Positions 54,988 to 64,000 of a DNA stretch of 64,000 bases are shown piece after piece. The stretch lies in assembly GCA_013146195.2 (NCBI GenBank), contig CM028379.1, positions 85,657,661 through 85,721,660 on the forward strand, in the 5' to 3' direction. The translations under genes and the position numbers were made by a program. Each line of letters starts with the position of its first letter. The stretch's first letter is position 1. Origin of the DNA: Codonopsis lanceolata. Taxonomy: Eukaryota > Streptophyta > Magnoliopsida > Asterales > Campanulaceae. Below the pieces are notes generated by a model. The model had not been told where the DNA came from. It saw only the letters and a program-made list of their open reading frames with translations, and ran no database searches.

Positions 54988-57466
54988 TTAACTCTTAGGG
55001 TTGCTAAACTCACTTGAAGCCCCCCTCCTATTTAGCTGTTCGAAATTTAAACTGCAACTCAAAATTTTCAGCTCCCTATTACCACTTGTCCGAGACTTTG
55101 ACTTGCTCGAATTAGTTGCTTTTACCATTGATTTGCGTCCCTTTTCTATCTCTTGCAGTAAGTCCACGATTTTCCTTTCATACTCTATTCCCGTCGCACC
55201 AATAAGTTTCCCAAAATCCTTCACTCTTCTTTTAACCCTCAGAGAAATATCTATACTTTCTTCATCAATCCGACCCCTCTCTGCATCTACGAGTGTCAAA
55301 GGTCTGACCATTGAAATCGGAGAGCACCCAATAAGTTCATCCTGAATCTCCTCCTGTCTCCCTTCAAAAGCCGAAATCTCCTTCAAAGGTTCTTCAACCC
55401 TTGGAATTACCAACGAAGAATCTGACCTGTCGCACGCAATTTCATCCCTCTTTTGCACCCTACCCGATAAATTCTTTCTGCAATCTTCCTCATCTTCCTT
55501 CTCCATTTCCTTAAAGCTATCCAGTTCTGGGCTCACAGAGTTCAAATTACATTCCACTGCCTCCACGAATGATTTTTCCAGCGACTTCCTAATTTCTGAC
55601 CGACGCTCCAAACGCTGATTGCGTCCTATCTTCGATTCTTTCAATAGCACAAAAACTCGTCAAATTCGTCTCTGTCTCGTGATTACTGCAATCCAGCTTG
55701 TCTAGGTATCTGTTCTCTTCCTCTCACGTCTCATCAAAACTTGTCACTGTGTCAACCTCAGGAGAAACATCCTTCCTACTGCTCGAATCGGCCTTCCCTC
55801 TATTTTCGCCACCGATACAATCCTCCCCAAAAAACTTCCGTAACTCTTCCTGGTGCTTCCGCCGTACTAACATCAACCTCGCACGACTCCCTACGCTTCG
55901 TAGACGTTGAAGAATCTATCTCCGCCACTGTCAGCAAACTATTCGTCATGAGAACGCAACCCATAGCCTCGTCTTCAATTATGACTACAGCGGACTTCGG
56001 CCTAGATAATATCGTCTTTGGAGCAGGCGTATCCCCTTGGATAGGGGTTTCCTTCTCAAAATCCAATCCCCCGTCAAAATTCCTCAAGATTTCAGGCCTA
56101 ATCTTAAAAAAAGAAGAGAACGGTCCACTTATTGAGCCCACACCTCCTTCCTTGGTATTCTTATCAACCCTATTTTACTGGCCCAAATCATTAACTATTG
56201 AAGTGCCTTCCCCACAATCAATACCTCCCTCAGGCCCGTAGCCAGGCCCAAAGTCACCCTTCTTAGACAAGCCCAAATCATCCGGAATTGACTTGTTGCC
56301 TGGAATGACGTCGCCTCCTTCAATCTGTTTAAAATTTGAATTCTTTACTGTCCACGTGCCTGTAACAGGCCTGTAACTCTGCAAACCGTCTCTATTACGC
56401 AACTGTTCAGAGGGGCTCCTACCTACTCACGTTCTTACCAGGCGCGTGAAGAACGCCTGCTTCATCTTCCCCAAAAATCTTCTCCCCATGGTCACCGCTA
56501 ACTCCATTACTGCACCCAAACCTTCTTGACGCTTTACAAAAAACCGTCGTCTCTGCCCATAACGGCACTACGAAAATTCTCCCCTTAACCCCAATTTTTA
56601 TCGAACCAGGAATCTCCTTGTAGAAACGCACAAGAATTCTCGCCCACCTCAAATCTGCTCGATTCTCTGTAGCCTCATCCACTCGAATAAAACCTCCACA
56701 AGACTTTCCAATCGCTTGGAAAACTTGCTTTCCCCATAAATGCAATGGCAATCCCACCGCCCTGATCCAATTTTCGTTAGGTCTACTACCTCTCTGATGG
56801 CAACATGATTCGGGCTCCCAACGTTTCAAAAACAGAGATAAATTGTCAACCTTCGACAACTTCTCCTTCAAAATTCGACTGGCCTCTTCCTTTGACGGGA
56901 AAACGAACAGAAAGGAACTCTCACTCAGCTTCAATACATGAACATCCATCTATCTTCCATTTGCGGTCCACCCACCTCTGAATAACCAACCTGTCCGTAA
57001 CAGGGCAAGCCATTTCCCCCACTTTTCCCACCAACGTCCTCTCCAAAAACTCCAAGCCTCCCCTGCAAGAATTTTCTTCTACCTGGAAATCAACACCCGA
57101 CTCCCCCTTAACCTTACCTCTACACACGACTAAGTCTGGCCATGGAAGTATCTCCGCAACATCCTTGAAGGATTTAAAAATATCCTTAACCTTTGCATCT
57201 AAAGGCACAGGGACTGACTTACTCTGTTTTTTAAAACTCTTCTCAGTTACCCCCTTAAAGGCCTTGAAAGATCGCTTCATCTTGAAGTCCCAATCTTCAG
57301 CAAATATGCGCAGTTTGTCCGCCACCCAATCCCAACCTTCAGCTTCTGTATTTTCGGGGATACATATCGTTCCCGACTTCCCTGTACCCCTTGCTATGAC
57401 TCTTAAGAAGTGTCCTGCAGCATTCCTCTCCTTAGCCACAATGACGTCTCGCCATTTCCTCTGCAA
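54988..57466 (-). pseudogene. LINE ORF1 (DUF4283 protein)
   Basis: Minus-strand pieces: MQRKWRDVIVAKERNAAGHF (57466), VLKLSESSFLFVFPSKEEAS, FLKRWEPESCCHQRGSRPNE, NWIRAVGLPLHLWG, FIRVDEATENRADLRWARIL (DUF4283 core, 56949-56500), then NSNFKQIEGGDVIPGNKSIP and MGSISGPFSSFFK (56141), and a long charged linker ending near 54988. No zinc knuckle was recognised. Frames change at about 56930, 56420, 56150 and 55800. Confidence 0.8.
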
Positions 57467-57600
57467 CTTCTTCTACCAAACATCACTGATAAAAGAAAAC
57501 CTTCCCACCCACTCGCTGACCCAAACAAACTCAACAGGCGACAGAACAATCTCATGCGTATGACCTCTGGATCTCACCACCAACCTAAACACTAACTGAT

Positions 57601-57868
57601 CCTTCTGTATTATATTACTACATCTATAGAGTCAATAATTTTATAAGAGGAGTTACTCTTCGTCTCAATCTTGACACAGATTTCCAATTTTTCATTAGAT
57701 CCTCGGCTTTCACAGCTTTGGTTTATATATTCATAATGATGCCATGAGCGCCCGCCTCATCGGCGTGTTTCCAATACAAACCGTTTGTTCTTGCATACCG
57801 TTCTTACTTATCAATTTTTAAATTAATTTATTATTTTTTACCTAGATAAATTTTCACTACAAGATCAA
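57601..57868. other. AT-rich spacer, nothing recognised
   Basis: No repeat or gene identified. Confidence 0.45.
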
Positions 57869-58034
57869 GTAAATTTTACCTTTGTTCGTATTCATGTTTA
57901 TTTCCCTTTCGAGGTTAGGCTCCTTAGTCCTCCCATTGATAAGGGTCAGGCTGGTTGCCCCCCTCAAGTTTGTATTTCTTTTTTATATTAATAAAATCTA
58001 GCAGGGTGCCGCCCCTGTTTCCCTAAAAAAAAAG
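57869..58034 (+). mobile_element. 5'-truncated LINE, 3' tail only
   Basis: Carries GAGGTTAGGCTCCTTAGTCC, GGTTGCCCCCCTCAAG and AATAAAATCTAGCA plus poly(A), the same tail as at 45285 and 48370. A possible 8-bp duplication AAGATCAA (57861-57868, 58032-58039) flanks it. Confidence 0.75.
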
Positions 58035-58071
58035 ATCAATTCAGATTAGCCTTGGTTCGTTTAGAACATGT

Positions 58072-58105
58072 GGTCATGGTGACACTCTACCGCTGAGTTA
58101 TATCC
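58072..58105 (-). pseudogene. Plastid-like trnV(GAC) 5' half
   Basis: The minus strand reads GGATATAACTCAGCGGTAGA then GTGTCACC-TGACC. From memory this matches the acceptor start, D-arm and anticodon-stem start of chloroplast tRNA-Val(GAC) with one base inserted or changed. The T-arm and 3' half are absent, so it is a fragment of plastid origin, not a working tRNA. Confidence 0.5.
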
Positions 58106-58198
58106 GTTACGCCACTATATCCTGATAGCTTCTCTGTCTTTCCAGAAAAATGGACTCTCCAGAAAAAAATCCAACTATTAATTCAAAATTCAAACCCT

Positions 58199-58269
58199 TT
58201 TTTTGATAGGTAAGTGTAACCCTTTGTTGCTACGGGGATTAGAACCAAGGACCTCAAGGTTTTTGAATT
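58199..58269 (-). mobile_element. Truncated tRNA-derived SINE-like insertion
   Basis: A 71-bp insertion with a perfect 21-bp duplication (58178-58198, 58270-58290; begins TTAATTCAAAATTC). On the minus strand it has GGTTCTAATCC, close to the Pol III B box (GGTTCGAATCC), and ends TTACCTATC plus poly(A). This fits a 5'-truncated SINE that shares its tail with the local LINEs. Confidence 0.65.
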
Positions 58270-58290
58270 TTAATTCAAAATTCAAACCCT

Positions 58291-58915
58291 ACCAGGATAA
58301 ACACAACTATGTTGTTTTGAGGCCAGATAAGAGAAGCTCAGATGTGGGCTTTCTAGTTGGACTTGGGAGTTTTAGGAGAGTTGGGCCCAAAGGGGAATAG
58401 AACAGTCCAAGCGGGGGAAATTTCTTTGGGTGGCCCCTATCTCATATTTGTGCAATAACAAAGGAGGTTGACTAGGAATTTCAAGAAGCTATTGGGGGTA
58501 GGATTTCTGGGCCGTTTCCTTCGGACTTGGATTGTAACTTATCAGGTTTTTCTAAGGGTTCAACAAAGAAAGGTGTAGATGGTTCCCGTACTGAGGCTCA
58601 TAACGTAAGGCAACACAAGTCTCCCACAAGACAACAGGGTGTATCAACTTTAGGGTGTATCAATCAGTCTCTCTCTACTCTTCCCTCGTCCTCCTATCCA
58701 AGCCCTAAACAGAAATTGGTGGGAGAAATTAAGAAGAAATTACTTGGAAAGGATTTGGGTTCTTATAAGTATTTCTTTTGTGCTCCTCTTATCTGAAAAT
58801 CCTTGCATCAGTAAGTAATCAGTACTATCTCTGTTTTGAAAGCTCCATAGAGCTGCTGGTTGCCGAGTTGCCAAAGATTGACTTAGTTGCGGCAACCATT
58901 TTTTTAAATAAATAA

Positions 58916-58957
<42 letters not shown>

Positions 58958-59229
58958 CATATTTGGATCTGCGTTTTGATTTTTGATCTCATTTTGCTTT
59001 TGAACTGGGTTTGAAGCATCACAAATTTTTTTTTGAAATTTGAAGATACTTAAGGCTGGATTTCTGGTAAATTTTACCGCAATGTCACGGCAATGTTGAT
59101 GAACTTGATCGAAATGATCCATGTAAGATAAAAAACACAATTAGCTGGTGAATTCTTCCTTCTGATTTGATTAACTACTCTCTTCTTGGAGAGAGAGATA
59201 GCATTAAATATAAAATGTGATTTAAGGTT
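58291..59229. other. Unclassified spacer
   Basis: A plus frame at 58527-58796 (Ser/Lys-rich, ending LLGKDLGSYKYFFCAPLI) has no family I know; it may be LINE ORF1 linker. A (TA)n microsatellite lies at about 58919-58955. Confidence 0.35.
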
Positions 59230-61290
59230 ATATAAGTATTTAGTTGTCAAGGTTATATAAAACTCTACCACCCCCTTTTTTATTTGCGTAGCATCTTCCG
59301 TCATACTTCCTTGAACCTTCAACCTTCAACCTTGTGATCTTGTTATAGCTTTTGTGAACCCTCACCATCTGGTGGAAAAAAATAGTATTCTTATCTCCTT
59401 CCCAAAGTCACGTAACTTGATTTTTGTCTCCAACAAATTTCTTCGCTTATCAAAAGTCTCTTGATTTCCAGCTTTAGCTCTCCTCGATTCAAGATTTCAT
59501 CTTCCCCCGAACTTCCTGCACTTTCCAGGATGTCCAATCTGTTAATTTCCTCCATGACCACTTTTATTCTAGACTCAATCTTCCCAAAAATCTCCCTATT
59601 CCACACTATTAGATCTGCCTTGAGCATCTCTAATTTTCTGGCAAGTCTGAGACTCTGAAACACGGCTTCCCCACAAGTCCACAACCTCATAAGAATCCCA
59701 TTTCATCCTCACCCATTCCATAAAACCTGGTTCTTCGAGCCACATATTTTTGAATGTGAACGGGGATTTCCTTCTAAGGACTCCTTCACTTTCGAGCAGG
59801 ATAGGGGATTGATCGGAAATCACCCTCGGAAGAGTGCGTGGAGCAAACTCACCCAACTGATCTGCCCATGATGAGGAATGGATAGGAGAAATCTATCAAT
59901 CCTTGGGCGCTGCTAACTGCCCCCTCTAAACTATGTAAAAGAATTTCCATCTAAAGGCAAGTCCACTAAGTCCATCTCGTTGATAAAATCATTGAAATGT
60001 TCCATGGCTAACGAGTAAACCTTGAGCACCATTGCGCTCATGAGGGAACCGGGTCACACATCACGGACTACTCCATTTTTGATTGATTCTAGTTCTCCCA
60101 TAGCCCTTCACGCTGACTATCAGAAGTGGGACCATAAATCCCTGAAAAAACCCGTAAACAGCCATCCACCATTCTCTTAAACAGAACAGATATGGAATGG
60201 GATCCTTGAACCCTACTTTGGAGACCACTCTGTTGTCCCACATCAGCAAGATACCCCCCGTCATCCCTACAGCCTCAAGAGAGACCCAATCTAGGCAACG
60301 CCTACCCCCCACGCTATGCACCATACTCTTATTAATACTGCCGAATTTCGTTTCTTGCAAACATACAACATCTGCTTTCCATCTTCTAAGCGCTTCTTTT
60401 ACAACCTGTCTCTTTCTATAATTATTTAGCCCACTCACATTCCATCTGAGAAGTTTTAGATCCATTAAAAACAATTACTGAGTTCTTTGAGTCCTGGCTC
60501 CCTTGCCCACTTTGTTTGCCGCCCTGTCAAAGTTGATACTACAGCACAAAATTTTTAACTCCCTTCTGGCTCTGCCTTTTGTCTTGCTCCGGGGTTGATC
60601 TGTCTTCGCCTTGGCAGAATTGCGGCCTTTTTTGATTTCCATAAGCAACTCTTTAATCTTGTCTTCCTACCCTTTACTCGGAATCTTCTGGAGCTTTTGA
60701 CCTTGTTATTTACCCACATCGAAATTTCTCTGCGGCTCTGATCATCCGCTTCCATGTCGACCCCCCTCTAACATGGGGGTACAAACATCACCCCTTCTGT
60801 GACTTGTTTTGAGCCCATACTTACCTCCGGCGCAGTTTCTTCCTCATAAGTTTGCTGCCTCTGCCCTAGAATTGTCTTCAAAATCAGTCAAAGTCTCTCT
60901 GTAAGACCTCTCATCTTCCTGCTCCTCTGATCATCCGCTTCTATTCCCGGAAGTCTCATCAGTTGTACTGACCTTAGGGCTTGGGCATAGCTTCGAGTCA
61001 CCCTCGCATGGGGTTTCGTCTGCCTCGCCTACTTGCTTACTCGAGGAATCAGGGCGAGGAATCTCTTTTACTTGTGACTCTCCTCTTTCCTTCCTATAAT
61101 CCTTTTTCGCCTCAAGATTAAAAACGAAGAAGCTGTTGGGCTCCTCCCCATAAGACTTGTTAAAACTAGAGGTAAAAGGCCCTGAGATACTGCCTCCTAT
61201 CGAAACATCTGTATCCACCTCAAGCCCACCATCATCCTTAGAGCCCGACCCTTATTGAAAGCCCCATTGAGCCCATCCCTTCTTTGTTAA
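59230..61290 (-). mobile_element. LINE fragment: ORF1 end and ORF2 endonuclease
   Basis: Minus-strand order: ORF1 C-terminal part (MDTDVSIGGSISGPFTSSFN, 60931-61218; the SISGPF block recurs at 56141), the endonuclease (KLLRWNVSGLNNYRKRQVVK, VCLQETKFGS, TGGILLMWDNRVVSKVGF; 60061-60474), then the linker (ADLIVWNREIFGKIESRIK, EICWRQKS; 59391-59690) and TQIKKGVVEFYITL. It stops before the reverse transcriptase. Numerous frameshifts. Confidence 0.8.
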
Positions 61291-61414
61291 AAAAATTAAT
61301 TGTTTTTTTGATAAGTAAAAGTATTAATTATACCAGGTGCCAAAAAATGTGACACGTCCTTGTAGACATGGGGTATGCAAGACAAAAGGTTTATACAACA
61401 AAAGAACTATCCAT

Positions 61415-61937
61415 AGTATGCGAAGGAGGCTATTCATACGGGGGATAATCTGTGAGCTAGAAAAAGGGTTTATGCCAATCGATGCTACATGTGTAAAGTA
61501 GATGAGGAGACAACCAATCACCTTTTGCTGCACTGTTGTGTAGCGAGAGAGTTATGGAGTTATTTCTTCCTCTTTACTGGAATTGCTTGGGTTATCAGTA
61601 GTTGAGCTTCTCCGTGGATGGTCTTTGTATAAAAGGAGAAAAAGGAATGTGGTTTGGGACACTGCTCCGTAGGCAATTTGGTGGAGTATTTGGAAGGAGA
61701 GGAATCAAAGAGCCTTCGAAAATGTGGAAGATGGGTTAGAAAAGATAAAGAAGAATGTTTTTCAGCTTCTTCGACTGTGATGTTTGGAGATGTCTTCAAA
61801 TGAATGGTCCCCATTTGTGGATATGGTGAATAGTTCTGCCCAATTGTAATTTTTTGTTTAGTATACACCCTGTATACAAGGAAGTGCCTTCCTTTTTGGC
61901 AGCGTAATTAATACAATCTTTACTTATAAAAAAAAAG
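61415..61937 (+). mobile_element. 5'-truncated LINE nested in a minus LINE
   Basis: Plus strand has a zinc-binding domain remnant (MCKVDEETTNHLLLHC), the NLVEYLEGEE/ESKSLRK region and a 3' UTR ending ATACAATCTTTACTTATA plus poly(A). The sequences on its two sides continue the minus-strand LINE. No clean TSD identified. Confidence 0.72.
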
Positions 61938-62165
61938 AATCCTATGATCTAGGATCAGTCTCTAAGCACCCAAATTGAAGGGTCTGGAGAAAAGCTTTCT
62001 TGATTCCTCCTATATCAGCCTCAATGTTCTCAAAAGATCCTTCGGTTTCTTTCATTCCAAATGGTCCACCAAATCGCCAGAGGAGCAGAATTCCAGAAAG
62101 TATTCCTTTTTCTTCTTTTGTATAGAGACCACCCGCAGAGAAGCTTAATAACAGAGCTAGGCATG

Positions 62166-62593
62166 TCTTTTGGGAGGGAGTTACGGAGTTTGCTTTTCCT
62201 CTATGCCGGTGTTTCTTGGGATATGCCCAGGACTGTTATTAATTTGATCCGTGGATGGTCATTATTCAAAAGGAGAAGGAGGAATGTCTTTTGGGACTAT
62301 GCTCCTACAGCTATTTGGTGGACCATTCGGAAAGAGAGAAACAGGAGGGCTTTCGAGAATATTGAATCTGATATCGAAGGAATCATAAAGAACTTTCTAA
62401 TGTCTGCGATTCTGGTGCTCCATAGCCAACCCTAATTCAGAGGACCATTTTTGTGGATAGTTTCGGTTACACCTTTTGTTTAGTTTAGTTTCGATCTTGT
62501 ATACCTCCAGTGTACAAGGACGTGTCACCTCATTTGACGCCTGTTAATATTACTCATACCTTACCTATCAAAAATAAAAATAAAAATAAAAAA
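62166..62593 (+). mobile_element. 5'-truncated LINE with 19-bp TSD
   Basis: Encodes the end of ORF2 (NLIRGWSLFKRRRRNVFWDY, APTAIWWTIRKERNRRAFEN) and a 3' UTR ending TTACCTATC with an AT-interrupted poly(A). Flanked by AATAACAGAGCTAGGCATG (62147-62165, 62594-62612). Confidence 0.92.
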
Positions 62594-62601
62594 AATAACA
62601 G

Positions 62602-62955
62602 AGCTAGGCATGACCCCCCAACCAAGTTGAAGAACAAATCCCACAATTCTTGCGCTATGGGGCAATGCAAGAGCAGATGATTCACATTTTCCTCCTTACA
62701 CGAGAAGCACCAATTAACGTAAATCTTACCACGAGCTCTCCAAGAGCAGATGATACACCTGTTTTGACGCTCATATTTATATACTCTTATACAAAAAAAA
62801 CAGGGCTAGGCATGACCCAAGAAACCCCAACCAAGTTGAAGAACAAATCCCACAATTCCTGTGCTATGGGGCAATGCAAGAGCAGATGATTCACATTTTC
62901 CTCCTTTTTACGAGAAGCACCAATTAACGTAAATCTTACCACAAGCTCTCAAGTT
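62602..62955. repeat. ~150-bp direct duplication around a LINE tail
   Basis: The zinc-binding-domain DNA at about 62602-62750 recurs at about 62800-62955. Between the copies, about 62752-62797 reads ACACCTGTTTTGACGCTCAT and ends TTATAC plus eight A, a LINE 3' end. Confidence 0.7.
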
Positions 62956-63660
62956 CTCGCCCATCAAAATAGCTTCCCGGGTTGACTCCCACACAAAAAA
63001 ACTCGCCCTACTTGGGCACCTTTGCTCTCCAAATATCTTTCCAAGGGAACGCGATTCTGCCACTGACATTCAACTTGGAGTAGAAGGATTTGACCGAGAA
63101 TTTTCTATCCTTAGCCCCCTCCCAAGCAATTCTATCTTCGCTCGAATCTTGCCTCTTCACTCCGTGAAGCATAGCCATCATTTGGACCAATTCCCCAATC
63201 TCCCAATCCTGGAGATTTCTGGATTCCATGAATCTGCCTCACCATGATTTACTACTAGCGTAGCGAACTCACCATTTCATCCTTGTTTACCGCGATGCTA
63301 TACAAATTAGGGAATCTATATTGTAACACATGTCCCCACACCACTTATCATTCCAGAACTTAACTGAATTACCGATTCCTATGTTGAAAAAGATAAATCG
63401 ACTAAAAGCTTCCCACCCTCTCTAACCAGGTTAATATGAACTTTCTTGGGGAACCACATATGATCACCCATACCAAACTTGCCCACCACTATTCTCCTCC
63501 ACAACCCTTCTTTATCAACCAAAAACCTCCACAATCATTTGCCTAACGGAGCATTACTGAATTTTCTTAGATTCTTGACACCCAATCTTCGAGCCCCCTT
63601 GCTGCTGCACACGTTGAATCCCACCTAACTAAATGATATTTCATATCCTCCTTACCCCCC

Positions 63661-64000
63661 CGCCTTAGGGGCGGGTTGGGCTAGTGTTTTTCATAAGGAA
63701 GGGCTTTGCTCAGGGCGGGCAGCCCGCATTTTATGGGCTCTGAATTTTGATTTGCTGGTTTAGTGAAATATGGGCTCTAATTGGTTAATCTACATGGTTA
63801 TAATGTTTATTTTTTAAGCCGCCCACTGGCAGGCCCACTAATGGGCAACGACAACTGGCAAGCGATCTATTCTTCAAGTCACCCTAGGGTTAGACGCCGT
63901 GATCTCAGATCTGATCTCCCATTCTCCCTCCTCCTCAGGCACTTCTTCGCTTCCTCGCTTCACTTCTTCCTCGCCCTCTACTCATCTCGGCTCTCTCGGA
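63661..64000 (+). promoter_or_regulatory. Probable promoter and leader of a gene beyond the edge
   Basis: Contains TGGGCT at 63677, 63734 and 63771, TGGGCC on the minus strand at 63832-63837 (site II-type motifs bound by TCP factors), a telo-box TAGGGTT at 63885-63891, and then a CT-rich leader to the edge. Site II plus telo-box is typical of plant ribosomal-protein, histone and other growth genes. No start codon is reached. Confidence 0.5.

Larger units (their letters stand above)
51258..57600 (-). mobile_element. Near full-length LINE (minus strand)
   Basis: From right to left: ORF1 (57466 to about 55000), ORF2 (54986 to about 51470), then a tail ending ACTTATAAAAAAATG at 51258. Both ORFs are broken but all domains are present in order. 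At about 6.3 kb it is the most complete LINE in the window. Two tiny later insertions lie inside it (51543-51582 and 53818-53832). Confidence 0.85.
61296..63655 (-). mobile_element. LINE fragment (minus) with nested LINEs
   Basis: From right: KYHLVRWDSTCAAARG-like (about 63640), MESRNLQDWEIGELVQMMAM, EDRIAWEGAKDRKFSVKSFY (63008-63229), the zinc-binding WCFSCKEENVNHLLLHCP (about 62700), AIWWTIWNERNRRIFENIEA (about 62060) and a 3' tail 61414-61296 ending ACTTATC plus poly(A). Plus-strand LINEs at 61415-61937 and 62166-62593 are inserted in it. Confidence 0.78.

Noticed and set aside
58072..58105. Functional tRNA-Val gene
   Set aside because: Only the 5' half is present; no T-arm or acceptor 3' strand.

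Overview
This window is nuclear DNA of a flowering plant, probably a eudicot. It is AT-rich, its genes have GT-AG introns, and its protein families are plant-type (class I small heat-shock protein, family-1 UDP-glycosyltransferase). The mobile-element load is also typical of plants: Ty3/gypsy and Ty1/copia LTR elements, Mutator-like elements (MULEs), plant L1-type LINEs and a Stowaway MITE. There is no rRNA gene, CRISPR array or complete tRNA. A 100-base run of N at 25539-25638 is an assembly gap.

Only three host genes are well supported. (1) A class I small heat-shock protein, intact and intronless, at 11088-11582 (+), with a TATA box and a degenerate heat-shock element upstream. (2) A UGT76-like glycosyltransferase on the minus strand, exon 1 at 17532-18015 and exon 2 at 13038-13915. 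Its 453-codon reading frame is intact although its 3.6-kb intron holds two MULEs. (3) The first three exons (49117-50234, +) of a plant homologue of the spliceosome-associated C9orf78/Tls1 family; the later exons are not recognisable in the window. The last 340 bases look like the promoter and leader of a fourth gene that starts beyond the right edge.

Layout. 1-3231: intergenic, microsatellites and a cluster of CACTA-like motifs. 3237-9058: a gag-only LTR retrotransposon (minus strand, TSD CATTC) with a 2-kb solo LTR (TSD CTGAT) inside one LTR. 9064-12900: Stowaway MITE, the sHSP gene and a short 5'-truncated LINE. 13038-18015: UGT gene. 18911-25538: a badly decayed Ty3/gypsy element. 25639-28376: unclassified GC-rich DNA and a copia-type LTR. 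28466-28616: degenerate telomere-like repeats. 28894-38516: an Ogre/Tat-like Ty3/gypsy composite within a single TSD pair (ATGGT). It carries two copies of the leader/gag head, two large deletions and a solo LTR (TSD ATATG). 39190-48932: a MULE with transposase remnants, loaded with two LINEs and a tandem duplication that holds a 61-bp piece of the neighbouring Tls1-like gene. 51258-63655: mostly a LINE graveyard with nested insertions in both orientations.

The novelty lies in the record of how the elements formed and decayed: a Pack-MULE with a captured peroxiredoxin IIE fragment that has lost both redox cysteines; gene-derived filler DNA inside a MULE, with both mismatches at CpG sites; a three-LTR retroelement collapsed by deletions; and LINE insertions as short as 15 nt that still carry target-site duplications. 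I found no clear new multi-gene system. All similarity calls come from reading the sequence and recalling the families; no database search was run.
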